Shown: positions 8,860 to 19,175, numbered from the stretch's first letter. The stretch: 64,000 bases of DNA from an uncultured bacterium (GCA_947651225.1 CANSYK010000005.1:31638-95637); one strand, 5' to 3'. The notes: a model not told the origin generated them from the letters alone. Translations and numbers: made by a program.

Positions 8860-9450
8860 ATGGATAAACTTGCCATTTGCGTTCACACATTTGAAAAATT
8901 ACTGGATATACAATACCATATTATTATTGGACGGAAGGGAAAAACTACAAAGCTTTGCATCAGCTTCTCAAAACTTGACTTCCATCATCTGATGGGACTG
9001 GGAAAATTAAAGGACTTACGAATCGCCACACGTAATAGAGGTATTGTATTTGATGAAATCCTTTCTGGAAAAATCACTTATGAAACAATCTCTAAAAGCC
9101 ATTACCTACACCTGATTGAAAACCGTTTTCGTCCTCTTGCACACATAGAAACGCTATTTGATGATAACAGATTAGTATTCCGTTACAACATGAAAGCAAA
9201 TCAATTTTCAGTAATTGATGCAGATTATCTGTTATCTACTCCATACGCCAAAAACGACATTTATACCTTTCTTGCTAAACAAAAAGAAACTGGACGATAC
9301 TTTTGCCGCTCCTTTTTTCCAAAAGAACAGAAAGACTACACCAAAGGACAGGCTATTTATACTATGCTTTATAAAGAAAAAATCTTTCTGTCAACAGGAT
9401 TAAATCAAATTCAGTATAATCGTCTTACCACCAAAAAAACAGAAAAATAA
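8860..9450 (+). CDS. PBECR4-like predicted RNase-fold protein
   Basis: A 196-residue protein. The segments ICVHTFEKLLDIQYHI, SFSKLDFHHLMGLGKLKD and IFDEILSGKITYETI-like residues resemble PBECR4, one of the phage-associated families in the Barnase-EndoU-ColicinE5/D-RelE nuclease superfamily. Such domains are predicted toxins or RNases. Here it is free-standing, without a long phage carrier and without an obvious antitoxin beside it. AGAAAGGA precedes the ATG. The gene sits behind a leader with a terminator, so expression is probably conditional. Its activity is inferred from family membership only. Confidence 0.6.
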   Translation: MDKLAICVHTFEKLLDIQYHIIIGRKGKTTKLCISFSKLDFHHLMGLGKLKDLRIATRNRGIVFDEILSGKITYETISKSHYLHLIENRFRPLAHIETLFDDNRLVFRYNMKANQFSVIDADYLLSTPYAKNDIYTFLAKQKETGRYFCRSFFPKEQKDYTKGQAIYTMLYKEKIFLSTGLNQIQYNRLTTKKTEK

Positions 9451-9529
9451 AACACTCTGTACTAATATTAGGTAAAAATTGAAATCCGTTTAATTAAGCA
9501 AACATTCAAACAATAAAGTGAGGAAACCT

Positions 9530-11362
9530 ATGAATTTAATTACAGCAGAACATCTGACCCATTCCTATACGGAAAGAGTCCTTTTTGAAAATGCAGCATT
9601 CAGCCTGAATGAAAAAGAAAAAGTCGGAATTATCGGCATTAACGGCACCGGAAAATCTACTCTCTTAAAAATACTGGCCGGAAAAGAAACCCCTGATAAT
9701 GGCACGATTACCACCGGACGGAACCTTCGCATTGCCTATCTTCCACAGACTCCATCTTTTCACGACAAAGAAACCACTCTGACAGCGGCACTTCCACCAG
9801 ACAGTGAAATCGCTGTCTCCTCTGATGCTTATGAACCCGATGCGAAATCTTATCTGACAAAACTTGGTTTTACCGACTTTAATCAGCAAGTTTTGGAACT
9901 TTCCGGCGGACAGAGAAAGCGCGTTGCCCTTGTGCGCACCTTGCTGACTCCCTGCGATGTGCTGATTTTAGATGAGCCGACAAACCATCTGGACAGTGCT
10001 ATGTCAGAATGGCTAGAAGATTTTCTGAAAAGCTGGCGTAGCGCCTTGATTATGATTACCCATGACCGATATTTTCTTGATAGTGTTGTAAACCGTATTG
10101 TAGAAATTGATAAAGGAAGCCTTTACAGCTATAGCTGCAGCTATCTGGAATATCTGGAGCGAAAAGCAGAACGGGAAGAAATTGCACAGGCAACGGAGCG
10201 GAAACGGCAAAGTATCCTGCGCAAAGAGATTGCATGGATACAGCGCGGCGCACGTGCACGCTCCACAAAACAGAAAGCTCATATCGCACGATATGAAAAA
10301 CTGCGTGATATGAGCGCGCCAAAAACAGACCAGACAATTGAAATCACAGCAGGCTCTTCCCGCCTTGGTAATACTACAATCGAATTAGAACATCTTTGTA
10401 AAAGCTTTGATGGCAAACCACTTCTGTCTGATTTTTCCTATATCTTTTTGCATACAGACCGTGTTGGGATTATCGGCCCAAATGGATGCGGCAAATCAAC
10501 TCTCTTTAAAATGATTACGGGAAAGGAACAGCCAGATTCCGGTACTGTCACAATCGGGCAAACTGTTAAAATAGGATATTTTACACAAGAAAGTGAACCT
10601 ATTGATCCTTCTGTCCGTGTCATAGATTTTATAAAAGAAGGCGGCAATATTATTCATACAAGCGAAGGAACCCTTAGTGCTTCTGTCATGCTGGAACGTT
10701 TCCTTTTTCCTCCAGACATGCAATATGCCCTTGTCGAGCGGCTGTCTGGCGGGGAACGGCGCAGGCTTTCCCTCCTCCGTATCCTGATGGAAGCCCCAAA
10801 TATCCTCTTACTGGATGAACCGACAAACGATTTGGATATTACTACTCTGACTTTACTAGAAGATTATCTGGACAGTTTTCATGGTATTGTTGTAACAGTA
10901 TCACATGACCGCTATTTTCTCGACCGCATCTGTAACCGCATTTTTGCTTTTGAGGGAAATGGCATACTGACACAGTATGAAGGCGGCTACACAGACTATA
11001 AAAATGCTTCCTCTGTGGAAATGAAATTAACAGACAGCGGACTTTCCGGTTCTTCTCCTTCTTCGGAAACGCCCGAAAAGACAACAAACCGACATAACTG
11101 GAAAGACGGACAGGAAAAAAAGAAGAAAATGTCCTATAAGGAACAGCGGGAATTTGAAACCATAGAAGATGATATCGCCTCTTTAGAAGAACAAATAGAA
11201 AAGCTGGATTCTGAGATTCTGCAAGCTGCCCATGATTTCGTCCACTTAAATGAACTGACTGTCAAAAAAGACCAGTGCCAGTCCCTGCTAAATGAAAAAA
11301 TGGAACGTTGGATGTACCTGGAAGAGTTAAACGAAGAGATTACAAGCAAACTAATACACTAA
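9530..11362 (+). CDS. ABC-F family ATPase (Uup/EttA-like)
   Basis: A 610-residue soluble protein with two ABC domains and no membrane segments. The first has GINGTGKST, LSGGQRKR and LILDEPTNHLD; the second GPNGCGKST, LSGGERRR and LLLDEPTNDLD. They are joined by an Arg/Lys-rich linker (the P-site tRNA interaction motif region) and followed by a C-terminal coiled coil, as in Uup. ABC-F proteins act on ribosomes as translation factors or antibiotic-protection proteins, and this one cannot be assigned to resistance from sequence. The ATG at 9530 is chosen over the GTG at 9518 because TGAGG lies 7 bases before it. Confidence 0.9.
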   Translation: MNLITAEHLTHSYTERVLFENAAFSLNEKEKVGIIGINGTGKSTLLKILAGKETPDNGTITTGRNLRIAYLPQTPSFHDKETTLTAALPPDSEIAVSSDAYEPDAKSYLTKLGFTDFNQQVLELSGGQRKRVALVRTLLTPCDVLILDEPTNHLDSAMSEWLEDFLKSWRSALIMITHDRYFLDSVVNRIVEIDKGSLYSYSCSYLEYLERKAEREEIAQATERKRQSILRKEIAWIQRGARARSTKQKAHIARYEKLRDMSAPKTDQTIEITAGSSRLGNTTIELEHLCKSFDGKPLLSDFSYIFLHTDRVGIIGPNGCGKSTLFKMITGKEQPDSGTVTIGQTVKIGYFTQESEPIDPSVRVIDFIKEGGNIIHTSEGTLSASVMLERFLFPPDMQYALVERLSGGERRRLSLLRILMEAPNILLLDEPTNDLDITTLTLLEDYLDSFHGIVVTVSHDRYFLDRICNRIFAFEGNGILTQYEGGYTDYKNASSVEMKLTDSGLSGSSPSSETPEKTTNRHNWKDGQEKKKKMSYKEQREFETIEDDIASLEEQIEKLDSEILQAAHDFVHLNELTVKKDQCQSLLNEKMERWMYLEELNEEITSKLIH

Positions 11363-11416
11363 AAAGCATGCCTCTGCCCGTTTTTTCTTATTGATTCAAT
11401 GCCGATACACTGTAAA

Positions 11417-11452
11417 AGGCGATATGCTTTCTTTATTTAAAACATATCGCCT
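11417..11452 (-). terminator. Hairpin ending the minus-strand secreted-protein operon
   Basis: AGGCGATATG and CATATCGCCT form a perfect 10-bp stem over a 16-base AT-rich loop. On the minus strand it is followed by TTTT. It lies 24 bases after the last reading frame of the ECF operon, and 54 bases after the convergent ABC-F gene. Confidence 0.7.
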
Positions 11453-11475
11453 CAATAAACTACAATACCGTATAA

Positions 11476-12224
11476 TTATTCCCCAACTGCGAATTGATCA
11501 ACTATATTCCCTTCCAAATCATAAACTGGAATCGTATAACCCTCTGCTAATTCCTGTGTTATAGCACATGCCTCTGCCGGGTTGCTAACATTAGGGCATA
11601 AATCATCTGCTTTTACATAGCCACTGATATCATTTATCCCAACAGCCCAAATTAAATCAGGTTCTTCCCCCTCTTCATTAACCTGCAAACCTGATCCATA
11701 ACTTAACACCTCACCACTCCTTTAAAAAACCGTTGTCTCCACTTCTTCATCATAACTGTCCATCTCCTTTGCAACAGAAGCCTTAACCTTACAATTTGGA
11801 GATTGAGCAGCAGTATATGTTGTATAACCATTACCATTGTACAACTGCACTTTTGATTGTGAATAAAAATACGTGTTGGCAGTAGTTGCCTCTGGTGAAT
11901 ATACATATATATTTACACAATCTCTATCAGTATAAGTTAAAGAACTACTTTTCTTTAATTGCTTATCCGATGCTGTATACAATCTTGCCTGTGCTCCCAT
12001 ATAACCTGCTTTAGCATTCATAGAATCACTTGTTTTTACCTGTGCAACAGCCTGAACAGATTTAGACCGATTCCATACTTCTGAGTTAAATTTATAAGCC
12101 CTTCCATTCACGGTTTTTGTTATCCAGACAGATGCTGTATCAGCATTTGCAATATTGTTAACTGCACTTAAAAATAGTAATGTAATTGCAGATGTCATAA
12201 AAATCATTTTTTAATTTTTCTCAT
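11476..12224 (-). pseudogene. Small secreted protein gene broken by a 5' frameshift and an internal stop
   Basis: Two open segments belong to one ancestral gene. The start ATG at 12224 has AAGGAGG upstream and encodes MRKIKK before TGA (12204-12206). One extra A in the A6 tract would join it to the next segment, which starts at 12207 and supplies a hydrophobic signal sequence and an ADTAS-type cleavage region (161 codons, to 11722). After TAA (11722-11724) the same frame continues into 77 more codons beginning near LSYGSGLQ and ending at 11476. The mended product is about 249 residues: signal peptide, a Ser/Thr/Tyr-rich domain with GYMGAQARLY and YNGNGYTTYT, and a C-terminal acidic domain with GYVKADDL. 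Its function is unknown. It lies in the operon of the ECF sigma factor. The second segment could alternatively be translated from GTG 11709 with AGGAG upstream. Confidence 0.6.
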
Positions 12225-12280
12225 AGTCTTATTCCTCCTTTGAACATCAATTGTTTATTTAACATACTCCCACCAAAATT

Positions 12281-12895
12281 TTACTCTCCTGTACCAAGCG
12301 TAAAATAACCTATTACCGTCCTCCCGTCACTCTTATACACATTCAGGCGCACAGTATGGTATGATTTTTTTGCAGCTTCCTCTGGCGTCTGAATCCCATC
12401 CTCTTCCAATTCATTACGATATACATATCCATCCCTGCCTTCGTCCGATTCTGCTGCTATTAGCTCCGCTCCCAGTGCATCCGGTCCATATGTTTGTCCA
12501 TATTGATTTTTCTTTAATGGAGGCATAGAATTAACCTCCTCTAAAGAGTACCCCTGCTTTGCTAACTCATCTGCCAATTCTGAAACTTCTTTCTCTGGTT
12601 TTCCGGCATCTGAAACTTTTTCACTGACAGCAGCATATAAATCAGTATAAGTGGCATATGCTGTAGTCTCATATAAATTAAAAGCAGTATATGCCATTGC
12701 TGAAAGTCCAAATACGGATAAAAACAGAACACAAAAACGCACTACTGATATTCGCCTGGTCACCTTTGTATAACCGGATTCCCTTTTCAACTGCATGATA
12801 CGGTCTAATGCCTCATCAGACATTTCCACATCCGATATCTTTTGTGGATAATGATTTCTTATAAAAGAATCAAATTTTTTACTATCCATCTTCAT
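12281..12895 (-). CDS. Membrane protein co-translated with ECF sigma factor, possible anti-sigma
   Basis: A 204-residue protein with a cytoplasmic N-terminal stretch of about 60 residues, one transmembrane segment (about residues 49-69) and a 130-residue extracytoplasmic domain. Its ATG overlaps the sigma gene stop (ATGA), the usual arrangement for an anti-sigma factor. No named domain is recognised. The cytoplasmic N-terminus would hold the sigma factor and the outer part could sense envelope conditions; this is inference from topology and position. Confidence 0.6.
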   Translation of the reverse strand: MKMDSKKFDSFIRNHYPQKISDVEMSDEALDRIMQLKRESGYTKVTRRISVVRFCVLFLSVFGLSAMAYTAFNLYETTAYATYTDLYAAVSEKVSDAGKPEKEVSELADELAKQGYSLEEVNSMPPLKKNQYGQTYGPDALGAELIAAESDEGRDGYVYRNELEEDGIQTPEEAAKKSYHTVRLNVYKSDGRTVIGYFTLGTGE

Positions 12896-13377
12896 TCCTC
12901 CTTTAACATTTCTCTCAGTTTTTGCCGTGCACGGTTCAACTGCGTCCCTACTGTTGCCGTTTTCTTTCCCAATATAAAAGCAATTTCCTTTATGCTATAG
13001 CCATCTCTATAATACAAATCCACAATAATTCGATATTTATCTGGAAGCTTATTTACTACATCCCATATTTCTTCTTCAATGGAATTTTCAAAAATATATT
13101 CCTCCCCCAAAGATGTGCGATTACGGTTCCAAAATGTATTTTTATAATTTTTGGCTGTATTTATGGTTGTACGCAAAAGCCATGCTTTTCTGTGTTCTTC
13201 CGATTCAAAGGAATAACCTTTGGATAAATACTTCAAAAATACATCCTGTACTACATCCTCTGCATCTTCCTGATTATGGCAAAAAGTATATGCATATTTT
13301 AAAAGCATATTGGAATAAGACTTAACAACAGCAGAAAAATCATTTTCATTCTGATTAGCACTAACCTTTTTCAATCT
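12892..13377 (-). CDS. ECF-type RNA polymerase sigma factor
   Basis: A 161-residue sigma-70 family protein. Region 2 reads ALLKYAYTFCHNQEDAEDVVQDVF in outline (quoted part: HNQEDAEDVVQDVF) and region 4 has KLPDKYRIIVDLYYRDGYS with the helix-turn-helix IKEIAFILGKKTATVGTQL. I place the start at a TTG (13377) because GGGAGG lies 7 bases before it; an ATG at 13392 has no site. It would direct polymerase to a small regulon, probably including its own operon with the membrane protein and the secreted-protein gene downstream. Confidence 0.88.
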   Translation of the reverse strand, partial: RLKKVSANQNENDFSAVVKSYSNMLLKYAYTFCHNQEDAEDVVQDVFLKYLSKGYSFESEEHRKAWLLRTTINTAKNYKNTFWNRNRTSLGEEYIFENSIEEEIWDVVNKLPDKYRIIVDLYYRDGYSIKEIAFILGKKTATVGTQLNRARQKLREMLKEE

Positions 13378-13485
13378 GTTACCTCCCTTCACTTAATATA
13401 CAAATAAAGAGACCGTTTTTTTTCACTCTATAAAATTTTTTTACAGTATATCTCAATCTTATCGGTTTTGGCCAACGATCAACCG

Positions 13486-14034
13486 TTACAGCCCTGCCGC
13501 ATTCGTCAAAAATACGCTTGCTGCAATTCCTGCAAATGTGCAAAGCAGCGCTCCGGCAAGAAGCCAGCGCACACCTGTCACAGCGCTGTGCTTTTTGTCC
13601 TTTGTTGCAAGAAAATAAACAGAAATCGTATAAAAAATAGTTTCTGAACAGCACATCAGCAGGGAAGCCAGATACCCTTCCCTAGAATCGGTACCAAACT
13701 CTTTGAATATATCGGTCAAAAGGCCAGTAGCCGCCGAGGAAGACACCATTTTAATCAAAGTCAGGGGAACCACCCGTGCTGGAAAATCAAAGCACTGCAC
13801 AAAGGGTGCGGCAAAATCTGCAAGCAATGTCAGAAACCCAGACTCCCGCATCAATCCAATTGCAACCATAAGCCCAATTAAAGTCGGCAAAATTTCAAGT
13901 ACTACATGCATACCATCTGCTGCGCCTTTTACAAACGCATCAAAGATATCTGTTTTTGTCATAATACCATAACCGATAATGTAAAAAATAATGATGGGAA
14001 TAATCAGATTGGACAGAAACGTTAAAAAATTCAT
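13486..14034 (-). CDS. spmB: Spore maturation protein B
   Basis: A 182-residue, mostly hydrophobic protein with several transmembrane segments and two nucleoside-transporter-type gate motifs, for example GAADGMHVVLEILPTLIGLM (20 residues) and SSSAATGLL. This matches SpmB, which works with SpmA in spore core dehydration. No spmA copy is seen next to it. The gene stands alone between the ECF operon and a divergent response regulator. It supports a spore-forming host. Confidence 0.88.
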   Translation of the reverse strand: MNFLTFLSNLIIPIIIFYIIGYGIMTKTDIFDAFVKGAADGMHVVLEILPTLIGLMVAIGLMRESGFLTLLADFAAPFVQCFDFPARVVPLTLIKMVSSSAATGLLTDIFKEFGTDSREGYLASLLMCCSETIFYTISVYFLATKDKKHSAVTGVRWLLAGALLCTFAGIAASVFLTNAAGL

Positions 14035-14152
14035 AACTCCTCATTTCTGCTGCACTTATTGCGAAAATGAGCATTTTTCGTTATAATAAATTATGAAAAA
14101 CAGATAACATTTAGAACGCATTGTATAAATAAACAGAAAATGGAGTTAGCTT

Positions 14153-15709
14153 ATGCATACAGTACTCATTGTAGATGACGAATTAATTATCCGCCAGGGA
14201 TTAAAATGTATTATAGAATGAGATAAACTTGGTTTTAAAATTATTGGGGAGGCCTCTAACGGAAAAGACGCTTTGGATTTTATTTTGCAGAAAAATCCGG
14301 ATGTTGTTATGATGGATATACGAATCCCAAAACTTTCCGGATTAGAGGTTGTAGAACAGGTCCGTCAAAAAGGCTATCTGGGAAAAATCATTATTTTAAG
14401 TGGTTTTTCTGATTTTAAATATGCACAGCAGGCAATCCGCTTTGGTGTAGAATACTATCTGACAAAACCGATTGATGAAGATGAACTGACAGAAACCATT
14501 CTGAAAATCGGAGAAGGCCTTGACAAGGAGGCACAACAGCAGAAAGTTATGACGCAATACCTTGCAAAGGTACGCAACAGCATTTTATCTGATTTGTTAG
14601 AAGGCACTTCTAACCTCAGCCAGAAAGAACTTATAGAAATAAACCTGTATACGGAAGATTATCAGGTGGTCATTTATGAAAAATACAGCCACTATTCCTC
14701 TTCTCCCTCTTACCGTTTTTCCGATTTACTAAAAGTAACGAATGACGATAACAGTTCCTATGAAAGCATTGTAAAAGACAACAACGAAATCCTTCTTTTG
14801 AAAGGCACATTTATCTTAAATAAATTTCAGGAGTTTTTAAATCGCTATGAGCGGGAAGTAAAACCACAAGTAAACTCACCGTTAGACTCCCTGTTTATCA
14901 CCTATGGGCGTGTAGTAAATTCACCTGCGGATATCCACATTTCCTATCAAGAGGCACTCCGCCTTTTACAGCGGCGTTTTTTCTGCGAGCATCGCCAGCA
15001 CACCATTGGCTATGACCAGCTTCCCGACCTTACAAGGCATGGCACATATGAATTGACCTCTGAAAAACTGCAGAACTATTGTGAACGCCTGACAAGCTTT
15101 ATCCAGGCTGCCAAACGCAACCAAATGGCAGAAGCCTTAAACGAACTGGAAAATGACCTGTATTATGCCACAGAGGATATTCCTAAAATCAGGCTTTATC
15201 TGACAGACCTCTATCTTTCTATCAAAGAACGGCTGTCTCACCTATACCATAACGAAAGCATCCCTTTTCCTGGCAATGCAGAAATCATCAAGGCAATCGG
15301 TGAAAAATATTATTTATACGAAATTATCCTGTTCTTTACGGAACAATTTGAAGTAATCATGCATGCCATTGGCAATCCTTCCAGTAACAGTGTTATGGAT
15401 GATATTATCCACTATATCGAACACAATTATATGGATAATATAAAGCTAGAAACAATCGCACCTCTCTTTGGCTACAACAGTTCTTACCTTGGTAAAATAT
15501 TCAACAAAAAAGTCGGTATGGGCTTTAACATGTATGTTGATCTGGTACGCATCAACCAGTCCAAAAAACTGCTTTCCCAGACTGATTTAAGAGTATATGA
15601 AATTTCAGAAAAAGTCGGCTACCGAAATGTAGACTATTTTCACACCAAATTCAAAAAATATGTCAGGCAGAGTCCTGCAGAATATAGGAAAGCAGAAAAA
15701 AAGCTTTGA
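14153..15709 (+). pseudogene. AraC-type (YesN-like) response regulator with an in-frame TGA
   Basis: Reading from ATG 14153 (GGAG 7 bases upstream) gives MHTVLIVDDELIIRQGLKC and then TGA at 14219-14221, exactly where family members usually have Trp before a DKLGF-like stretch. The frame then stays open to 15709. It encodes a receiver domain (phosphorylation Asp in VVMMDIRIPK, Lys in YYLTKPID), a long linker and an AraC DNA-binding domain (YNSSYLGKIFNKKVG, VGYRNVDYFHTKFKKY). One base change (TGG to TGA) would explain the break. No partner histidine kinase is adjacent. The remainder, starting after the stop, lacks the acidic pocket. Confidence 0.8.
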
Positions 15710-15731
15710 AATACTTCAAAGCTTTTTTTCT
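15694..15731. terminator. Bidirectional terminator, 17-bp perfect arms
   Basis: AGAAAAAAAGCTTTGAA and its exact complement flank ATAC. A/T runs on both sides let it end both the plus-strand regulator gene and the minus-strand helicase gene. It includes the stop codons of both. Confidence 0.85.
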
Positions 15732-17635
15732 GACATAATTTCCATAACAAAACGGGAAATGTCCACTTCTTTATGAAAACGTTCTTTTAAATAATAAATC
15801 TGAAGATGTTCTTTTGCACGTGTCATTGCCACATAGAACATACGGCGTTCCTCCTCCATATCTGCATTTAGGACAGATTTGCTATGTGGCGTAATCCCCT
15901 CATTGGCATCGGGGATAAAGACACATTCAAACTCCAGTCCTTTTGCACCATGCATTGTCATCAGCATAACTGAATCATCTTCTTCCCTTCCCTGCTGTCC
16001 ATAGCTTTTCTTCGCCTGCTCTTTTAACTCCTCTTTATATGCCTGCATATAATCAAACCACTCTTCAAAAGAATCCTGTCCTCTTGCCTCTTCTAAAAGC
16101 TCATCCAGAATTTCCATCATATCATCTGCGCGAATTCCTCGGTAATCTGCATATTCCCGTATGTATTCATCATACCCAATACCACGCCGGATAAAATTTA
16201 CCGCAGCATAAGGTTTCATTTTAGCAAGCATGGACAAATCATATTGCAGTTGTTCCAAACGTTCAAGCATCCAGTCCTTATCCTCGTAAAAAGACTTTAG
16301 CTCTTCAAAATCCACATATGGCTCTGTAAAGGCGTTCCGATGGACATAACGCTTGGGACGGTTGATAATGTGAAGCACCTGTCCCCGTTCCCTGTTTCCC
16401 TGTGCCACACGCACATACGTCAACACATCCTGTACAATCCAGTGTTCATATAGATTAGGAAGCCTTTCCTTCATTATAAAAGGAATGTTAAACTCCATTA
16501 ATTTGGAACTTAACGAGCGCGCCTGCGTATTAGTGCGAAAAAGAACCGCCATTTCCCGATAAGGAATCCCCTGATTGCGGTATTCCATAATTCTGGTGCG
16601 AATCGCTTCATTTTCCTCAGAAAGCTGCGCAAATTCCCTGATTTCAAGCGCATTACTGCGGTATTCCACTTTGCCGTCCTTATTTGCTGTTATCATACTT
16701 TTCCCTTTAACAGCTTTTGCCGCAGTTATTTTTTTAGACATCCTGTTCCTATTTTTTGCAATCACACGGCCTGCCGCCTCAACGATTATTGAGGCACAGC
16801 GGTAATTTACGCCCAAAAGACACTGTTCTGCCTCTGGATAATCTTTCAAAAACTGTTTCATCATTTCTGGTTTGGCGCCGCGAAAACCATAAATAGACTG
16901 GTCGTCATCCCCTACAATAAAAATATTGTGATATGGTTCTCCAAGCAGCCGAACTACATCATACTGTACACGGGAAATATCCTGAAACTCATCAATCAGG
17001 ATATAGGGAAACTGTTGCTGCCAGATTTTACAGATGTCAGGGCGTTGTGATAAAAGCTCATAACAATAGACGAGCATATCATCAAAATCAATCAGGCGTT
17101 TTTGCTCCAATGCTTTCTGGTATTTTTGAAACATCTCCTGAAATACCTCATTTGCACAAAGCGGAGAATAATAATTAGAAAGCTCAATCCTGCTGCCCTT
17201 CACACGGCTGATTTCCGCTTCCAAATCCCCTAAAAACTCCCTCTCATCCTGAATTTCCAAATCTGTCTCACTGATAATGCGCCTTAATATCTCATAGCGC
17301 ACTTCATCCCTGATAATATTATCTGCAGTAAAGTGATATGCGTGTTTTAAAATCATAAAAAAAATGGCATGAAATGTGCCAAAGTGAACTCCGCCTGTAT
17401 GACCAGAAGACAAATTCTGATACCGCTGTTTCATTTCCATAGCAGCCGCCCTTGTAAAGGTAATCACAAGAATACTGGCAGGTGCCACCTTTTTTTCCTC
17501 TACCAGATAACGAATCCGCTCTGTAATAACACGCGTTTTACCGCTACCTGGCCCTGCCAGAACAAGCATCGGCCCCTCAAAATGAGAGACCGCCTGGTTC
17601 TGTGCTTCATTTAAAAATTGCATCTTAATAATCAT
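15716..17635 (-). CDS. UvrD/PcrA/Rep-type DNA helicase
   Basis: A 639-residue superfamily 1A helicase. Motif I is AGPGSGKTRVI, motif Ia ITFTRAAAMEMKQR, motif II LIDEFQDIS, motif III GDDDQSIYGFRGA, motif IV YRCASIIVEAA, motif V MTMHGAKGLEFECVF and motif VI RRMFYVAMTRAK. It unwinds DNA 3' to 5' in repair or replication restart. At about 640 residues it is shorter than typical PcrA (about 720-740) and lacks the usual long C-terminal tail. Start choice is uncertain between 17635 and an ATG at 17623. Confidence 0.9.
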   Translation of the reverse strand: MIIKMQFLNEAQNQAVSHFEGPMLVLAGPGSGKTRVITERIRYLVEEKKVAPASILVITFTRAAAMEMKQRYQNLSSGHTGGVHFGTFHAIFFMILKHAYHFTADNIIRDEVRYEILRRIISETDLEIQDEREFLGDLEAEISRVKGSRIELSNYYSPLCANEVFQEMFQKYQKALEQKRLIDFDDMLVYCYELLSQRPDICKIWQQQFPYILIDEFQDISRVQYDVVRLLGEPYHNIFIVGDDDQSIYGFRGAKPEMMKQFLKDYPEAEQCLLGVNYRCASIIVEAAGRVIAKNRNRMSKKITAAKAVKGKSMITANKDGKVEYRSNALEIREFAQLSEENEAIRTRIMEYRNQGIPYREMAVLFRTNTQARSLSSKLMEFNIPFIMKERLPNLYEHWIVQDVLTYVRVAQGNRERGQVLHIINRPKRYVHRNAFTEPYVDFEELKSFYEDKDWMLERLEQLQYDLSMLAKMKPYAAVNFIRRGIGYDEYIREYADYRGIRADDMMEILDELLEEARGQDSFEEWFDYMQAYKEELKEQAKKSYGQQGREEDDSVMLMTMHGAKGLEFECVFIPDANEGITPHSKSVLNADMEEERRMFYVAMTRAKEHLQIYYLKERFHKEVDISRFVMEIMSEKKL

Positions 17636-17711
17636 TCTCCTTCAAACTCTGGAATACAAACAAGTAACATATTTTTTCATTCGCTTCCAAAGAATCTATT
17701 CCTTTGAATCA

Positions 17712-19175
17712 TCAAGCATTTTCCAACATCTCGATCCCTTTACGAATCCGCACCAGAGATTCCTCTTTTCCTAAAATTTCCATAATCTCATAGGCGCCGC
17801 CTGGTGTCATTTGTTTGCCGGAAACCGCAGTGCGAAGCGGCCAGAGAACTCTCCCGTTCTTTAACTCCTTTTTCGCAATATACTCTTTGCAGAGAGACTC
17901 AATTCCTGCAATAGAATAATCTTCCCATTCTTCCAGCAGTGGAAGCATCTCTTGTAACACCTCTAATGAATTTTCACTGTTGGTCTTCATTTTTTTATGG
18001 GTGTACATTGCAACATCATACTCTGGAAGCTCATCAAAGAAATCAATCTTTTCCTTAATATCAGGAAATACCTCAATCCTTGTTTTTACAAGCTCTGCAA
18101 TCTTTGTCAAATCATACTCTTTTTTTACAGTCTCACGGATTACCGGAAGTGCATATTCCAAAAAGCGCTCCATATCCATCGCCTTAATATACTCTCCATT
18201 CATCCACTTTGCCTTTGTAATATCAAAGACAGCAGGTGATTTACTGATATGATGATAATCAAAAACTTCCTCTAATTCCTTCAACGAATAAATTTCCCTG
18301 TCTTCACTCGGACTCCAGCCAAGCAGGGCTACAAAATTTACAATTGTTTCTGGTAAAAAACCCTGCCCCAGCAAATCCTCTACAGAAGCATGGCCGCTTC
18401 TTTTTGCCAGCTTTTTATGGTTTTCATCCGTAATAATCGGACAATGTACATACTCTGGCACTTCCCAGCCAAATGCTTCATAAAGCCTGTTATATTTGGG
18501 GGCAGAAGACAAATATTCATTGCCCCGCACTACATGGGTAATCCCCATCAAATGATCATCTACAACATTGGCAAAATTATAAGTCGGATAGCCATCTGCC
18601 TTAATTAGAATCATGTCGTCAAGTTCTTCATTTTCTACTGTAATATCCCCATAAATTGCATCATGGAATGTTGTAGTACCGCTTACTGGATTATTCTGCC
18701 GGATAACATAAGGCATCCCTGCTTTCAGATTCGCTTCCACTTCTTCTTTTGAAAGATTCAGACAATGCTTATCGTATTTTGCAATTTCCTTTCCATCCTC
18801 CGTCGTACTGGAGGCGCGAAGGGATTCCAGGCGTTCCCTGGTACAAAAACAGTAATACGCTTCTCCCTTTTCTACCAGTTCCTTTGCATACTCTAGATAC
18901 ATCCCGCTTTTCATGCGCTCACTCTGTACATACGGACCATACCCACCGTCTTTGTCCGGTCCCTCATCATGGTTCAGTCCTGTCAGCTTCATCGTGTTAT
19001 AAATAATATCCAATGCCTCAGGCACAAAACGCTCCTGATCTGTATCCTCAATGCGAAGAACAAAAGTACCATTTTCATGTTTTGCAATTAAATATTCATA
19101 AAGCGCTGTCCGTAAGTTTCCTACATGCATCTTTCCTGTAGGGCTTGGCGCAAACCGTGTTCTGATTTTACTCAT
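17712..19175 (-). CDS. gltX: Glutamyl-tRNA synthetase
   Basis: A 487-residue class I synthetase. The N-terminus [19 protein letters not shown] holds the HIGH-equivalent (HVGN) and [11 protein letters not shown] the KMSKS-equivalent loop. [15 protein letters not shown] is the glutamate-recognition region. It charges tRNA-Glu, and possibly tRNA-Gln where the amidotransferase route is used. Length and motifs are complete. An unusually Lys-poor HIGH variant is shared with related families and is not a defect. Confidence 0.95.
   Translation of the reverse strand: MSKIRTRFAPSPTGKMHVGNLRTALYEYLIAKHENGTFVLRIEDTDQERFVPEALDIIYNTMKLTGLNHDEGPDKDGGYGPYVQSERMKSGMYLEYAKELVEKGEAYYCFCTRERLESLRASSTTEDGKEIAKYDKHCLNLSKEEVEANLKAGMPYVIRQNNPVSGTTTFHDAIYGDITVENEELDDMILIKADGYPTYNFANVVDDHLMGITHVVRGNEYLSSAPKYNRLYEAFGWEVPEYVHCPIITDENHKKLAKRSGHASVEDLLGQGFLPETIVNFVALLGWSPSEDREIYSLKELEEVFDYHHISKSPAVFDITKAKWMNGEYIKAMDMERFLEYALPVIRETVKKEYDLTKIAELVKTRIEVFPDIKEKIDFFDELPEYDVAMYTHKKMKTNSENSLEVLQEMLPLLEEWEDYSIAGIESLCKEYIAKKELKNGRVLWPLRTAVSGKQMTPGGAYEIMEILGKEESLVRIRKGIEMLENA

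Noticed and set aside
10013..10282. Minus-strand frames inside the ABC-F gene
   Set aside because: They are shadows of a well-supported gene and have no start signals.
14219..14221. An alternative genetic code with TGA as Trp
   Set aside because: Many intact genes in the window end in TGA (for example the helicase and the GT/HD overlap), so TGA is a normal stop here.
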